From Clostridia bacterium (GTDB lineage Bacteria; Bacillota; Clostridia; Christensenellales; Aristaeellaceae), in the NCBI GenBank assembly GCA_017484085.1, contig JAFUTW010000023.1:1-57298 (forward strand): 57,298 nucleotides of DNA, written 5' to 3'. The translations under genes and the position numbers were made by a program. Within the stretch, counting starts at the first letter, position 1. Each line of letters begins with the position of its first letter. Below, piece after piece: positions 1 to 8,761 of this stretch. The notes beneath the pieces were generated by a model. The model saw nothing but the letters and a program-made list of their open reading frames with translations, had not been told where the DNA came from and ran no database searches.

Positions 1-1
1 G

Positions 2-1927
2 ACGGCAAGCAGCACGGCAGCGAGCCCGCTGACATTCACGAACACGTACAGTGTAGAGCCGACGACGGCGAGCTTCCCGGTAGAGAAGGAAATGGTCATA
101 CCGGAAGGGCTGACGGGACCGGAAGAGTGGAGCTACGACATTACAGTAACTGCGAATAACGGAGCGCCTGTGGCCACTACGATGGAAGGAACAGTGGACC
201 AGGATAACGCGAGTGTCACGTTCGGCGAGTTCGAGTACACAGCGGCCGGTACGTACACCTATACTGTATCCGAGACTGGAGAGATTGACGGCGTAACGAA
301 TGACGAGGATGCAGATGGCAAGACGGTAACGGTTACAGTTGTGGACAACGGCGACGGAACGCTGACAGCTACGGCGAGTAGCACAACCGACAGCCCGATA
401 ACGTTTACGAACACCTACGATGCGACGGGCAATGCAATCCTTAAAGTCATCAAGAATGTCATAGATGATCAGGCCAAAGAGGGTGAAGATCCCTGGCCGG
501 ACGATCAGACGCTGACCTTCAAGCTTGAGGGCAAGGATGAAGGAACACCGATGCCGAGTCCTGCGAAAGTAGAGCTTACCAAGGACAGTGATCCTCGCAC
601 GGCAACGTTCGGCGCTATCCAGTACACAGCCGCAGATGTCGGCAAGACATACACTTATACGATCTCTGAGGATGGCTTCACAGGCTCGTGGTCAAGCAGC
701 GGACCTGTAACGGTAACGGTTACGCTCACAGATAACGGAGAAGGCGTGTTGGAGCCCACCTATACGTATGACAAAGACCAGACTATCACCAATACCCATG
801 TGCGCAAGACTGTCGACATCAGAAAGGTCTGGATTGACGACAAGAACCGTGATGGTCTCCGCCCGAGCCCCGAGGACTTCAAGAAGTATCTGGTGCTTAA
901 GGCTACAGTCAAAGGCGAAACGACAGATGTAAGTAAGGATAATCTGAGCAAGCTTACAGTAACCGAGACCAAGGTAGAGGAAGGCGACGACTACTACACC
1001 GCTACCTGGACGGATCTTGACGGTTATCTGGACGGCAGCGAGATCACGTACACTGTCGAAGAGACGGCAGTTGAAGGGTATACGACCAGCGGACCCACCG
1101 GCACAATCGGTGATGAAGAGAATCCATTCACATTCTTCAACACACATAAAACGTTTGAAACCAAAGTCAGCGTCAAAAAGTTCTGGGACGACAATAACAA
1201 CAAGTGGAAGAAGCGCGGAAGCGCCGGCGCAACCGTACAGCTGTATGCACAGATTCAGTTGGAGGATGGCAGCCAGGAGGTCATCAAGGTAGAAGAACCT
1301 GTGACAGTTGGTACCGACAATAACTACTGGTCCTACGCATGGGAGCATCTGCCGATCTATGAGGCCGGCAACCCGAGAACCTATTATGTGACAGAGACAC
1401 TCAGTTCCGATTTGTACAAGAAGAGCGGCGATGACGTGTTGCTGCCGGCCGTGGAGCCCAAAGATGGCGAGACGACGACCGACACCGGTACGGTCACCAT
1501 CACGAACAAGTACGATGAGGATTCCGACCTGACTTATAAGTTCACCTTCTACAAACGCTGGGAGGGCGATCAGCTCGACAGTATTGACTGGCACCTCTAT
1601 GATGAGAACGGCAATATTGTCAAAATCAGTTTCCCGATGCCGGATAAGAGCAATAATCCGTGGTACTATCATAAGTGGTTCCCGGATTACGTGGACTACT
1701 ACGTCGTTGAGGAAGTTCCTGCTGGCTACAAGGTGCGCTACGAGAACGTGGGCTCGCACGCCGACGTGACCGACCGCTGCTACAACGGCGGTACGATCGT
1801 CAACTACAAGGTGCCCAAGACCGGCGACGAAGCGAAGCCGGTGCTGTGGGCCGGATGCGTGCTGGCAGGCCTGGCCCTGCTGGGCGGCGTGGTCTTCACC
1901 CGCAAGCGCAGGAAGAACAACGGATAA
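2..1927 (+). CDS. Cell-wall-anchored Cna-B/pilin-repeat adhesin, C-terminal part
   Basis: The reading frame is open to the first bases of the window, so the N-terminus lies outside; the first ATG at 92 is internal, because the residues before it (SPLTFTNTY) are the end of a preceding repeat. Visible repeats are Spy0128/Cna-B-like beta-sandwich domains, each ending in an FTNTY, ITNTH, FFNTH or ITNKY strand whose Asn is the usual isopeptide partner of an early Lys (VIKNV, IRKVW, VKKFW), with a YTxxE Glu between. The C-terminus has a sortase signal VPKTGD, a hydrophobic segment and an RKRRKNNG tail. Known for the family: self-crosslinked surface adhesins or pilins. The sortase gene follows directly. 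Ligand unknown. Confidence 0.9.
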   Translation, partial: TASSTAASPLTFTNTYSVEPTTASFPVEKEMVIPEGLTGPEEWSYDITVTANNGAPVATTMEGTVDQDNASVTFGEFEYTAAGTYTYTVSETGEIDGVTNDEDADGKTVTVTVVDNGDGTLTATASSTTDSPITFTNTYDATGNAILKVIKNVIDDQAKEGEDPWPDDQTLTFKLEGKDEGTPMPSPAKVELTKDSDPRTATFGAIQYTAADVGKTYTYTISEDGFTGSWSSSGPVTVTVTLTDNGEGVLEPTYTYDKDQTITNTHVRKTVDIRKVWIDDKNRDGLRPSPEDFKKYLVLKATVKGETTDVSKDNLSKLTVTETKVEEGDDYYTATWTDLDGYLDGSEITYTVEETAVEGYTTSGPTGTIGDEENPFTFFNTHKTFETKVSVKKFWDDNNNKWKKRGSAGATVQLYAQIQLEDGSQEVIKVEEPVTVGTDNNYWSYAWEHLPIYEAGNPRTYYVTETLSSDLYKKSGDDVLLPAVEPKDGETTTDTGTVTITNKYDEDSDLTYKFTFYKRWEGDQLDSIDWHLYDENGNIVKISFPMPDKSNNPWYYHKWFPDYVDYYVVEEVPAGYKVRYENVGSHADVTDRCYNGGTIVNYKVPKTGDEAKPVLWAGCVLAGLALLGGVVFTRKRRKNNG

Positions 1928-1961
1928 CCCCTTAATGAACGGCTAAAACCTTACACACTGC

Positions 1962-1998
1962 AAACAGGCCATATCAGGCAGCTGGTATGGCCTGTTTT
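1962..1998 (+). terminator. Rho-independent terminator after the adhesin gene
   Basis: AAACAGGCCATA pairs with TATGGCCTGTTT across a 12-base loop and ends in a T run. It lies between the adhesin stop and the sortase ribosome binding site, so sortase expression may be partly uncoupled from the adhesin. Confidence 0.75.
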
Positions 1999-2015
1999 GC
2001 GAAAGGAGAACGGCG

Positions 2016-3203
2016 ATGGAGCAACAGCCAAAGCGGCGCAGGAGAAGACAGCGCCGCCGCACCCTCCGGGAGCGGATGGGTGCCCCGGGCTCGGCTGTTG
2101 CACTGCTTGTGACCGGCCTATTTGAACTGATCGGCTATGGAAGGGAGCTCCTCGCCGCCCGGCTGGATACGAAGAAGCTGCGGAAGCAGCCGAAGCGGCG
2201 GAAAAGAAGAAAGCGGCGCCGCCAAAGCATCCGCTGGGAGCGGGTGCTCGTCATCGGCATGGCGCTGGCCCTGCTGCTGTTCGGCCTGCTTCAGCTGATC
2301 GGTTACGGGTTGGACCTCCTCGCTGCCCGGCGAAGCACGCAGGAGCTGCGGGAGCTGTACCAGTCCGCGCCGACGGACGTGCCTGAAGAGCCTGAAGAGA
2401 CGCCCGAAATGCTTTTCCCGTTCGACGACGCGCCGACCGCCGTGCCGATGGCGGAGATGCCGGAAGAGACGCCCACACCGGCCGCTGCCCCGGAAGCGGA
2501 TTTGGACCTGCCGACGCCGTCGCCCACGAAAACGCCGATCCCGCGCCTGCCCGGCACCGGCTACCCGGGCAACCCGAACCGGAAGATCAGCAGCCGCTTT
2601 AAAACCTTGCGTAAGGAAAATAAGGACATCATGGGCTGGCTGAACATCCACAGGATGCTGGATGAGCCGGTGGTGCAGCGGGATAACGTCTTCTATCTGG
2701 ATCACGATGCGCTGCGCGAGGAGAACGCCAACGGCGCGCTGTTCCTGGATTCGGGCATCAGCCTCAAGAACAGGCCGTATACGTACGTCATCTACGGACA
2801 TAACATGAAGACCGGCGCCATGTTCGGCTGCCTGCGCAATTACGAAAACATCGACTTCTACCGCAATTATCCGTTCATCACGTTCGATACGATGTATGAA
2901 TCGGGCCGGTACGTGGTCTTCGCCGTTGGCAATATCGCCACGGAGGAACAGTACCGGGATTATCTGGATCTCTATGCGCTCCGCTCCACGAGCATACCGG
3001 AGCGGAAGGCGGGCATCGACACGCTGATCGCCACCTCCATGCACACCTGCACCGTCGACGTGCAGCCGGACGACCAGCTGCTGGTCCTCGTCACCTGCGT
3101 GGAAAACGACGACTATCGCCGCATCGTGGCGGCCAGGCGCGTGCGCACCGATGAAAACGAATCGGCGCTGAAAACGGCGGCGGAAAAGAGTCGGTCGCGC
3201 TGA
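2016..3203 (+). CDS. Class B sortase with duplicated N-terminal membrane anchor
   Basis: A membrane transpeptidase that cleaves a sorting signal and attaches or polymerises surface proteins. The catalytic domain (about residues 190-380) has His262 in YGHNM, the nucleophile Cys361 in LVTCV and an Arg pair at 368-369, the class B layout. The N-terminus is odd: an Arg/Lys-rich stretch plus a hydrophobic helix ending IGYGRELLAAR (about residues 1-56) is followed by a second similar copy ending IGYGLDLLAAR (about 57-112). The class normally has one anchor. A Pro/Glu-rich linker (about 120-180) joins it to the enzyme. The ATG has GAAAGGAG upstream. The neighbouring VPKTGD protein is the likely substrate (inference). 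Confidence 0.9.
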   Translation: MEQQPKRRRRRQRRRTLRERMGAPGSAVALLVTGLFELIGYGRELLAARLDTKKLRKQPKRRKRRKRRRQSIRWERVLVIGMALALLLFGLLQLIGYGLDLLAARRSTQELRELYQSAPTDVPEEPEETPEMLFPFDDAPTAVPMAEMPEETPTPAAAPEADLDLPTPSPTKTPIPRLPGTGYPGNPNRKISSRFKTLRKENKDIMGWLNIHRMLDEPVVQRDNVFYLDHDALREENANGALFLDSGISLKNRPYTYVIYGHNMKTGAMFGCLRNYENIDFYRNYPFITFDTMYESGRYVVFAVGNIATEEQYRDYLDLYALRSTSIPERKAGIDTLIATSMHTCTVDVQPDDQLLVLVTCVENDDYRRIVAARRVRTDENESALKTAAEKSRSR

Positions 3204-3238
3204 AGGCCTTCCATGTGACCTGAAACAGAAGAAAACAG

Positions 3239-3295
3239 GCCGCCTGATTCAAGAGGATCAGGCGGCTGATCTTATCCACCGCCTGACGGCGGTGG
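3239..3295. repeat. Two adjacent hairpins, the second REP-like
   Basis: GCCGCCTGAT (3239-3248) pairs with ATCAGGCGGC (3257-3266). Ten bases later CCACCGCC-TGAC-GGCGGTGG (3276-3295) forms a perfect 8-bp stem. The second resembles the TCCACC core of the palindromic repeats at 53.3-53.6 kb and is followed by GAGAGCCGAGG, also present there at 53330. The first could terminate sortase transcription but lacks a clear T run. Confidence 0.5.
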
Positions 3296-3434
3296 AAGGG
3301 TTCTTTATGGAGAGCCGAGGAAAGGCAGAAGGGCAAACACAGTCTTCGCTTTTTCGTCAAGGACTCTTCCTTTTGCGTTCATCCTCCCGCCACAATCGGG
3401 CGGCATAATAGGCGCACAAAAAGAGGTGAACGGG

Positions 3435-5063
3435 ATGAAGAAGGAATGGATTTCCATCGTGCTGGCTTTTGCGCTGCTGTGCACGCTGGTGTGGACGGGG
3501 AATGCCGTCCTGCCGGATGTTGCCGCTTCGGCGGATGCCGAAACGGTGTGGACGGCGGAGATCACGCTCGTGGGAGAAACGGCGGAGTGGACGGGCGACG
3601 GTGTGACGGCGGAAGACGGCGTGCTGACCATCGCGGGTACCGGGACCTACCGGCTGACGGGGGAGTGGCAGGAGGGCCGCATCGTCGTGGAGGCCGGCAA
3701 AAAGGGATACGTCACCCTCGTGCTGGACGGGCTTGAGGTCACGAGCAGCACGGGCAGTGCGCTGGAGATCGCCTCCTGCAGCCGCGTGACGCTTGTGACG
3801 GCCGAGGGGAGCGAAAACCGCCTCGAGTCCGCGGCGACGGGAGAGGAGGCCGCCTCCGCGCTGGTGAGCAAGGCGGACCTCTGGCTGGAAGGCGAAGGCA
3901 GCCTGACGCTGACGAGCGCCGGCAGGCACGGCGTACAGGCCGCGGACAGCCTCAGCATCAGCAGCGGGAACTATGTGATCGAGGCCGCCAAAGCCGGCCT
4001 GCGCGCCAATGACTTCATCCGCATTTCCGGCGGGGACATCCAGATCACCAGCGGTGCGGACGGCGTCCATGCCGACGGGGATGAGAGCAAGCCGGACACC
4101 GGTTGGATCGACATCTCGGGCGGCAGCCTCGTGATCGCCTCCGGGGACGACGGCGTGCACGCCGAGACGGTGCTGACGGTCTCAGGCGGCAGCATCACGG
4201 TGACGGAGAGCTGTGAAGGCCTGGAGGGCAATCAGGTCGAAATCCTGGGCGGGGACCTTGATATCACGGCCAGCGACGACGGCATCAACGCCGGCGGCGG
4301 GGATTCGGATTCAGGCGAATCCGGGTTTCGCGCGGGCGGCTTTGACAGGGCGTTCCCGCAGGACGGGGACATGCCGGAGCTGCCGGAAGGTTTCCCGGAA
4401 GACGGCGCCCTGCCGGAGATGCCGCAGCGGCCGGAGAAAGCTGAAGCAGACGGTGAACTCCCGGAGCGGCCGGAGACGATGGAGCCGCCGGAGGGATTTG
4501 AGCCGGGCGGGACGGACGGCGGTCCGGAGGCCCAAACGGAAAACAGCGACGCGCTGCTGCGCATCGCCGGCGGAAATATCCATGTAAAGGCGGACGGTGA
4601 CGGACTGGATTCCAACGGGGACCTCGTCATCGAAGGCGGGGAAATCGTGGTGGACGGCCCGAAAGACGGCATGAACGGCGCGCTGGACTGCGGCAGCGAA
4701 AGCGGAGGCACCCTGACTGTCTCAGGCGGGACCGTGCTGGCCATCGGTGCCTCCGGGATGGATGAGTGCTTTGACGAAAGTTCGGCGCAGGCTTCCTTCC
4801 GGTATGCGGGGCTCTCCTTTTCGGCGGGCGACGTGATCACCGTCGCGCTCGCGGATGGGACCGTGCTCCTTGAGCATACGGCAGAAACGGACGGCGATTC
4901 CATCGTCTTTTCCTCTCCGGCGCTTGCGGTGGGGGAGACGGTGCTCGTGAGCGCGGGAGAGGAGACGGCGGAGCTTCAGCTGACCGGGCAGACGACCGTC
5001 GCGGGAGAGAGCCGCGGATTTACGGGCGCGTCCCGCAGTCCGCGCTCACGCGGGAGAGGATGA
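3435..5063 (+). CDS. Secreted Cthe_2159-like (DUF4353) carbohydrate-binding beta-helix protein
   Basis: An exported protein with a signal peptide (MKKEWISIVLAFALLC) and many short parallel-beta turns rich in Gly and Asp (ISGGDIQITSGADGVHADG, ISGGSLVIASGDDGVHAE), the pattern of the Cthe_2159 family, whose founder binds acidic and cellulosic polysaccharides. A Pro/Glu-rich low-complexity segment (about residues 310-375, repeated PE-MP and ERPE units) interrupts the helix. I chose the ATG at 3435, with AAGAGGTG six bases upstream, rather than the in-frame GTG at 3426, which lies inside that site. The 3' end overlaps the convergent aroK by 44 bp. Ligand and location (wall or released) are not visible. 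Confidence 0.8.
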   Translation: MKKEWISIVLAFALLCTLVWTGNAVLPDVAASADAETVWTAEITLVGETAEWTGDGVTAEDGVLTIAGTGTYRLTGEWQEGRIVVEAGKKGYVTLVLDGLEVTSSTGSALEIASCSRVTLVTAEGSENRLESAATGEEAASALVSKADLWLEGEGSLTLTSAGRHGVQAADSLSISSGNYVIEAAKAGLRANDFIRISGGDIQITSGADGVHADGDESKPDTGWIDISGGSLVIASGDDGVHAETVLTVSGGSITVTESCEGLEGNQVEILGGDLDITASDDGINAGGGDSDSGESGFRAGGFDRAFPQDGDMPELPEGFPEDGALPEMPQRPEKAEADGELPERPETMEPPEGFEPGGTDGGPEAQTENSDALLRIAGGNIHVKADGDGLDSNGDLVIEGGEIVVDGPKDGMNGALDCGSESGGTLTVSGGTVLAIGASGMDECFDESSAQASFRYAGLSFSAGDVITVALADGTVLLEHTAETDGDSIVFSSPALAVGETVLVSAGEETAELQLTGQTTVAGESRGFTGASRSPRSRGRG

Positions 5064-5547
5064 GATCCACGGTATCCTCCACGCGGCTGCAGCTCTTGAT
5101 GATGTCATCCGCGCAGGAGCGGTAGAGGGGAAGGCGCGCCTCATAGAGGGCGCGCATTTCCTCTTTGGTGCGGTCCTTGGCCAGCGGGCGGCCGGTACGC
5201 CGGGAGAGGACGAGCCAGATGTCGTCAAAGTCGCGGTCCAGAAAGAGCACCAGGCCTGCGGCGCGCAGCGGAGCGGCGTTGCGCGCGAAGGTGGGCAGCC
5301 CGCCGCCGGTCGCGATCACCCGGGGCGAAAGAGAGGGGAGAGAGCAGAGCACCTCGTGCTCCAGATCGCGGAAGGAAGCCTCTCCCCGCGCTTCGAAGAT
5401 CTCCGGGATGGTCTGCCCGGTCTTCTCCTCGATCAGCATGTCGGTATCGGCAAAGGGGACGCCGAGCCTGCGCGCGGCCAGGCGGCCGACCGTGGTTTTG
5501 CCGCAGGCCATGAAGCCGCACAGAAGGACGTGGCGCCGGAGTTTCAT
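5020..5547 (-). CDS. aroK: Shikimate kinase
   Basis: ATP-dependent phosphorylation of shikimate in the chorismate pathway, cytoplasmic. At 175 residues it is the usual size. The P-loop is GFMACGKTT (residues 11-19), with Ala where GxxGxGK usually has Gly. DTD (about 34-36) binds Mg and shikimate, ATGGGLP is the shikimate-binding loop, and RTGRPL is the lid. The frame is open much further upstream, but the start at 5547 is set by GGGGAGGTG nine bases before the ATG and by a promoter at 5582-5610. It is a stand-alone gene with no other aro genes nearby. Its last 44 bp overlap the convergent beta-helix gene. Confidence 0.93.
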   Translation of the reverse strand: MKLRRHVLLCGFMACGKTTVGRLAARRLGVPFADTDMLIEEKTGQTIPEIFEARGEASFRDLEHEVLCSLPSLSPRVIATGGGLPTFARNAAPLRAAGLVLFLDRDFDDIWLVLSRRTGRPLAKDRTKEEMRALYEARLPLYRSCADDIIKSCSRVEDTVDLILSRVSADCGTRP

Positions 5548-5581
5548 ATCGAGCACCTCCCCGGATGAACTGTTTTTACTG

Positions 5582-5610
5582 ACTGTATCAAAGGGGGATG
5601 CCCTTGTCAA
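5582..5610 (-). promoter_or_regulatory. Sigma-A-type promoter of aroK
   Basis: Read on the minus strand: TTGACA, 17-bp spacer, TACAGT, about 35 bases upstream of the aroK start. Confidence 0.65.
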
Positions 5611-5681
5611 GAAGGACGGCGGATCAAATAATTTTGGTTCTGCGGGATAAAAGCGGAAGCCGCTGCGTCTTATGGTTGTAC

Positions 5682-5746
5682 TGTCCCGAAAGAGAGGCAC
5701 GGCAAAGGATACGGCCGGCCCAATAACAGCTTCGGGACAAAGGAGG
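5682..5746 (+). promoter_or_regulatory. 5' UTR hairpin abutting the SIMPL gene ribosome binding site
   Basis: TGTCCCGAA (5682-5690) is fully complementary to TTCGGGACA (5731-5739), whose last base starts the Shine-Dalgarno AAAGGAGG (5739-5746). A GC-rich inner part (GGCACGG, CGGCCGGCC) could extend the structure. The placement suggests translational control or mRNA protection; no known riboswitch is recognised. Confidence 0.45.
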
Positions 5747-5751
5747 ACAAG

Positions 5752-6447
5752 ATGAAAAAGTTTGCAGTTCTGCTGGCTTTGCTGGCACTGGCGTTTTCCT
5801 GCTGCGCCCTTGCGGATGCGGATATCGTCGCGCAGGGGACGGCGACCATCATGGCGGATCCGGATCTGGCGCGCGTAAACTGCGGCGCGAGCCTGCGCGC
5901 ATCCAGCATCGCCGAGGCACAGGAGAAGGTCGCCGCCGTCGTCGCTGCCGCGACGGAGAACCTGGAGGCCATGGGCATCGCGAAGGAAGACATCGTGACC
6001 GATTATTACAGCTGCTACCCGGCGTATGACTACAACGGCACGCAGGAGGAGCCGCAGATCATCGGCTATCAGGCGGGCCACTCGCTCGTCGTCACCTGCC
6101 GGGATCTCAGCCGGCTGGATGAAGTCCTCGGCATCATGACCGAGAGCGGCATGACGGAGTTCAACGGCATCACCTTTGACTGCACGAACAGACACGACCT
6201 GTATCTGGAGGCGCTGAAGAGCGCGGTGCGCACCGCAAGGGAAAAGGCGGAGGTGCTCTCTGCCGAATCCGGCCTGACCCTGGGCAGGGTGGACAAGGTG
6301 ACCGAGCAGGGCTATTCCGACATGGTCTACGCCGAAGCCGCATCCGGCGATGCGCAGATGCTGAGCAAGCGCGATGCGGGCGCAGGGATCCGGGGCGGCA
6401 CCGTGGGCGTGAGCGCGAGCGTCACGGTGGAATTCGAAGCCAGATGA
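5752..6447 (+). CDS. Exported SIMPL (DUF541) domain protein
   Basis: 231 residues with a signal peptide (MKKFAVLLALLALAFSCCALA), then the SIMPL/BP26 fold: an N-terminal strand with VAQGTATIMADPDLA, a helix rich in EAQEKVAAVVAA, a central segment IIGYQAGHSLVVTCRDL, and a C-terminal helix with ALKSAVRTAREKAEVLS. Family members occur in many bacterial envelopes and one forms channel-like rings; biochemical function is undefined. The ATG has AAAGGAGG six bases upstream. Monocistronic, closed by a strong terminator. Confidence 0.85.
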   Translation: MKKFAVLLALLALAFSCCALADADIVAQGTATIMADPDLARVNCGASLRASSIAEAQEKVAAVVAAATENLEAMGIAKEDIVTDYYSCYPAYDYNGTQEEPQIIGYQAGHSLVVTCRDLSRLDEVLGIMTESGMTEFNGITFDCTNRHDLYLEALKSAVRTAREKAEVLSAESGLTLGRVDKVTEQGYSDMVYAEAASGDAQMLSKRDAGAGIRGGTVGVSASVTVEFEAR

Positions 6448-6474
6448 CCCCGACGCCTGAGAAGGTGAAAACAC

Positions 6475-6520
6475 AGCCTGCCGTGCGCTGCAATTGCTGC
6501 AGCGCACGGCAGGCTTTTTT
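6475..6520 (+). terminator. Strong rho-independent terminator
   Basis: AGCCTGCCGTGCGCTGCA (6475-6492) pairs with its complement at 6498-6515, followed by six Ts. Confidence 0.9.
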
Positions 6521-6542
6521 ACAGAGTACCGGGCAGGCACAC

Positions 6543-6571
6543 TTGTCTCCATACGGATGAAATGTTATAAT
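6543..6571 (+). promoter_or_regulatory. Sigma-A-type promoter of glnN
   Basis: TTGTCT (6543-6548), 17-bp spacer, TATAAT (6566-6571), 37 bases before the start codon. The spacing leaves a leader of about 30 bases, too short for an elaborate riboswitch. Confidence 0.75.
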
Positions 6572-6608
6572 TTCCTTTAACTTGCCGGAGAAAACGGGAG
6601 GAAAAGCG

Positions 6609-8708
6609 ATGGAAAAGACAGAGATCCCCGCGCTGTTCGGTAGCGCGGTTTTCGGAGACAAGGAGATGCGCCGCAGGCTGCCCAAGGAGCTGTACCGCAG
6701 GCTGCACGGCTGCATCGAGGCCGGTGCGGAGCTGGATTCCGAGCTGGCCGGCGCCGTCGCCTGCGCCATGAAGGAATGGGCAGTTGAAAACGGCGCCACG
6801 CATTATACGCACTGGTTCCAGCCGCTTACGGGCACGACGGCGGAGAAGCACGACTCCTTCATCAGCCCGGACGGCGACGGCGGCGTCATCATGGAGCTGC
6901 GGGGCAAGGAGCTCATCCGCGGCGAGCCGGACGCCTCCTCTTTTCCTTCCGGCGGCATCCGTGCGACCTTTGAGGCCCGCGGCTATACGGTCTGGGATGT
7001 GACCAGCCCGGCTTTCCTCTACGACAACGGCGGGACGCGCACGCTGTGCATCCCAACGGCGTTCTGCGCCTACACGGGCGAGGCGCTGGATGAGAAGACG
7101 CCGCTGCTGCGGGCCATGGAGGCGGTCAGCCGCCAGGCTGTGCGCGTGCTGCGCCTCTTCGGGGACGAGAAGACGCAGCGGGTCTTCGCGTCTGTGGGCG
7201 CGGAGCAGGAGTACTTCATCGTGGATGAGGCGACGTACAAGCGCCGCAAGGACCTGATCTTCACGGGACGCACGCTCTTCGGGGCGATGCCGCCCAAGGG
7301 GCAGGAGATGGAGGACCACTACTTCGGCGCGATCAAGGAGCGTGTGGCGGCCTTCATGCGCGAGGTGGATCTGGAACTCTGGCGGCTGGGGATCCCCGCC
7401 AAGACGGAGCACAACGAGGCAGCCCCTGCCCAGCACGAGCTGGCCAGCGTGCACACGACGGCCAACGTGGCCTCCGACCAGAACATGCTGGTCATGAACG
7501 TGATGAAAAAGGTGGCCAGACGCCACGGCCTCGTCTGCCTGCTGCATGAAAAGCCCTTTGCCGGCGTCAACGGCAGCGGCAAGCACAACAACTTTTCCCT
7601 GCAGACGGAAGGCGGGCGCAATCTGCTGGATCCGGGGCGCCAGCCGCAGACGAACACGGAATTCCTGCTGTTCATGACGGCGGTGCTGAAGGCTGTGGAT
7701 GAATACGCGCCCCTTCTCCGTCTCTCCGCGGCGACCCCGGGGAACGATCACCGGCTGGGCGGCGACGAGGCGCCGCCGGCCATCCTCTCCGTCTTCCTGG
7801 GCGACCAGCTGACGGCCGTCGTGGAGCACATCATCCGCGGCAGCGACGAGCAGGTGCCCTGCACCTCGGAGATGAGCGTGGGCGTCTCCACCCTGCCGCA
7901 CATCCGCAGGGACGCGACGGACCGCAACAGGACTTCCCCCTTCGCCTTCACGGGCAACAAGTTCGAATTCCGCATGGTGCCTTCGACCGCCTGCGTGGCG
8001 GACGCGAACACCGTGCTCTGCACCATCGTGGCGGATGCGCTCGGCGACTTTGCCGATCAGCTGGAGAAGGAAGCGGATCCGCTTTCAGCCGTGCCGGCGC
8101 TGCTGCAGCGCGAGCTGACGGCGCACCAGCGCATCATCTTCAACGGCAACGGCTATACGGAGGACTGGGTTGCGGAGGCGGAGCGCCGCGGCCTGCCCAA
8201 CATCCGCACGATGGTGGACGCCATCCCCGCCTATCTCGCCCAGGATACCGCTGCGCTGTTTGCGCGGCACGGCGTGTACACCTCCAAAGAGCTGGCGGCG
8301 CGCGCGGACGTGGCCTGGGAGCAGTACGCCAAGGTGATCAACATCGAGGCGCTGACCATGATCGATATGGCGGGCAAGGACATCCTGCCGGCCGTCGTGC
8401 GCTGGACGGGCAAGCTGGCCCGGGCGGCAAACGAGGTGGCCGAGGCAGGGGTGGACGCCTCCGTGCACCGGGAGATGCTGGAGCGCGCGTGCATCCTGCT
8501 GCGGCAGGCCACAAGGGCGCTATCCGACCTGGAGGAGAAGCAGGCGCGCACTGCCAAGCTCTCCGGCGCCGCGCGCGCTGCCGCCTGCCGGGATGAGCTG
8601 CTGCCCGCGATGACGGTGCTGCGCGCGCCCGTGGATCTGCTGGAAGGCATCTGCGATTCCGCCCTCTGGCCGATCCCCGGCTATGACGAGCTGCTGTTTA
8701 ACGTCTGA
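6609..8708 (+). CDS. glnN: Glutamine synthetase, type III
   Basis: ATP-dependent condensation of glutamate and ammonia to glutamine. At 699 residues it matches the long type III (GlnN) family rather than type I (about 450). Visible signatures: KTEHNEAAPAQHE near residue 265, NVASDQNMLVMNVM near 287, KPFAGVNGSGKHNNFSL near 314 (substrate loop), RLGGDEAPPA near 381 and FTGNKFEFRMVPS near 446 (nucleotide and metal region). I chose ATG 6609, with GGGAGG seven bases upstream; the in-frame upstream start lies too close to the -10 box. Its own promoter precedes it; no glnR or glnB neighbour is present. Confidence 0.95.
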   Translation: MEKTEIPALFGSAVFGDKEMRRRLPKELYRRLHGCIEAGAELDSELAGAVACAMKEWAVENGATHYTHWFQPLTGTTAEKHDSFISPDGDGGVIMELRGKELIRGEPDASSFPSGGIRATFEARGYTVWDVTSPAFLYDNGGTRTLCIPTAFCAYTGEALDEKTPLLRAMEAVSRQAVRVLRLFGDEKTQRVFASVGAEQEYFIVDEATYKRRKDLIFTGRTLFGAMPPKGQEMEDHYFGAIKERVAAFMREVDLELWRLGIPAKTEHNEAAPAQHELASVHTTANVASDQNMLVMNVMKKVARRHGLVCLLHEKPFAGVNGSGKHNNFSLQTEGGRNLLDPGRQPQTNTEFLLFMTAVLKAVDEYAPLLRLSAATPGNDHRLGGDEAPPAILSVFLGDQLTAVVEHIIRGSDEQVPCTSEMSVGVSTLPHIRRDATDRNRTSPFAFTGNKFEFRMVPSTACVADANTVLCTIVADALGDFADQLEKEADPLSAVPALLQRELTAHQRIIFNGNGYTEDWVAEAERRGLPNIRTMVDAIPAYLAQDTAALFARHGVYTSKELAARADVAWEQYAKVINIEALTMIDMAGKDILPAVVRWTGKLARAANEVAEAGVDASVHREMLERACILLRQATRALSDLEEKQARTAKLSGAARAAACRDELLPAMTVLRAPVDLLEGICDSALWPIPGYDELLFNV

Positions 8709-8761
8709 CGGATCCGCACTGCCGCCCGGCGGCAAAACGGAGGAGGAACGGAAGGATTTCC

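Noticed and set aside
5548-6552. Upstream extension of the aroK frame across the SIMPL gene
   Set aside because: The aroK start at 5547 has a good ribosome binding site and promoter; the extension is the antisense of a real exported protein.
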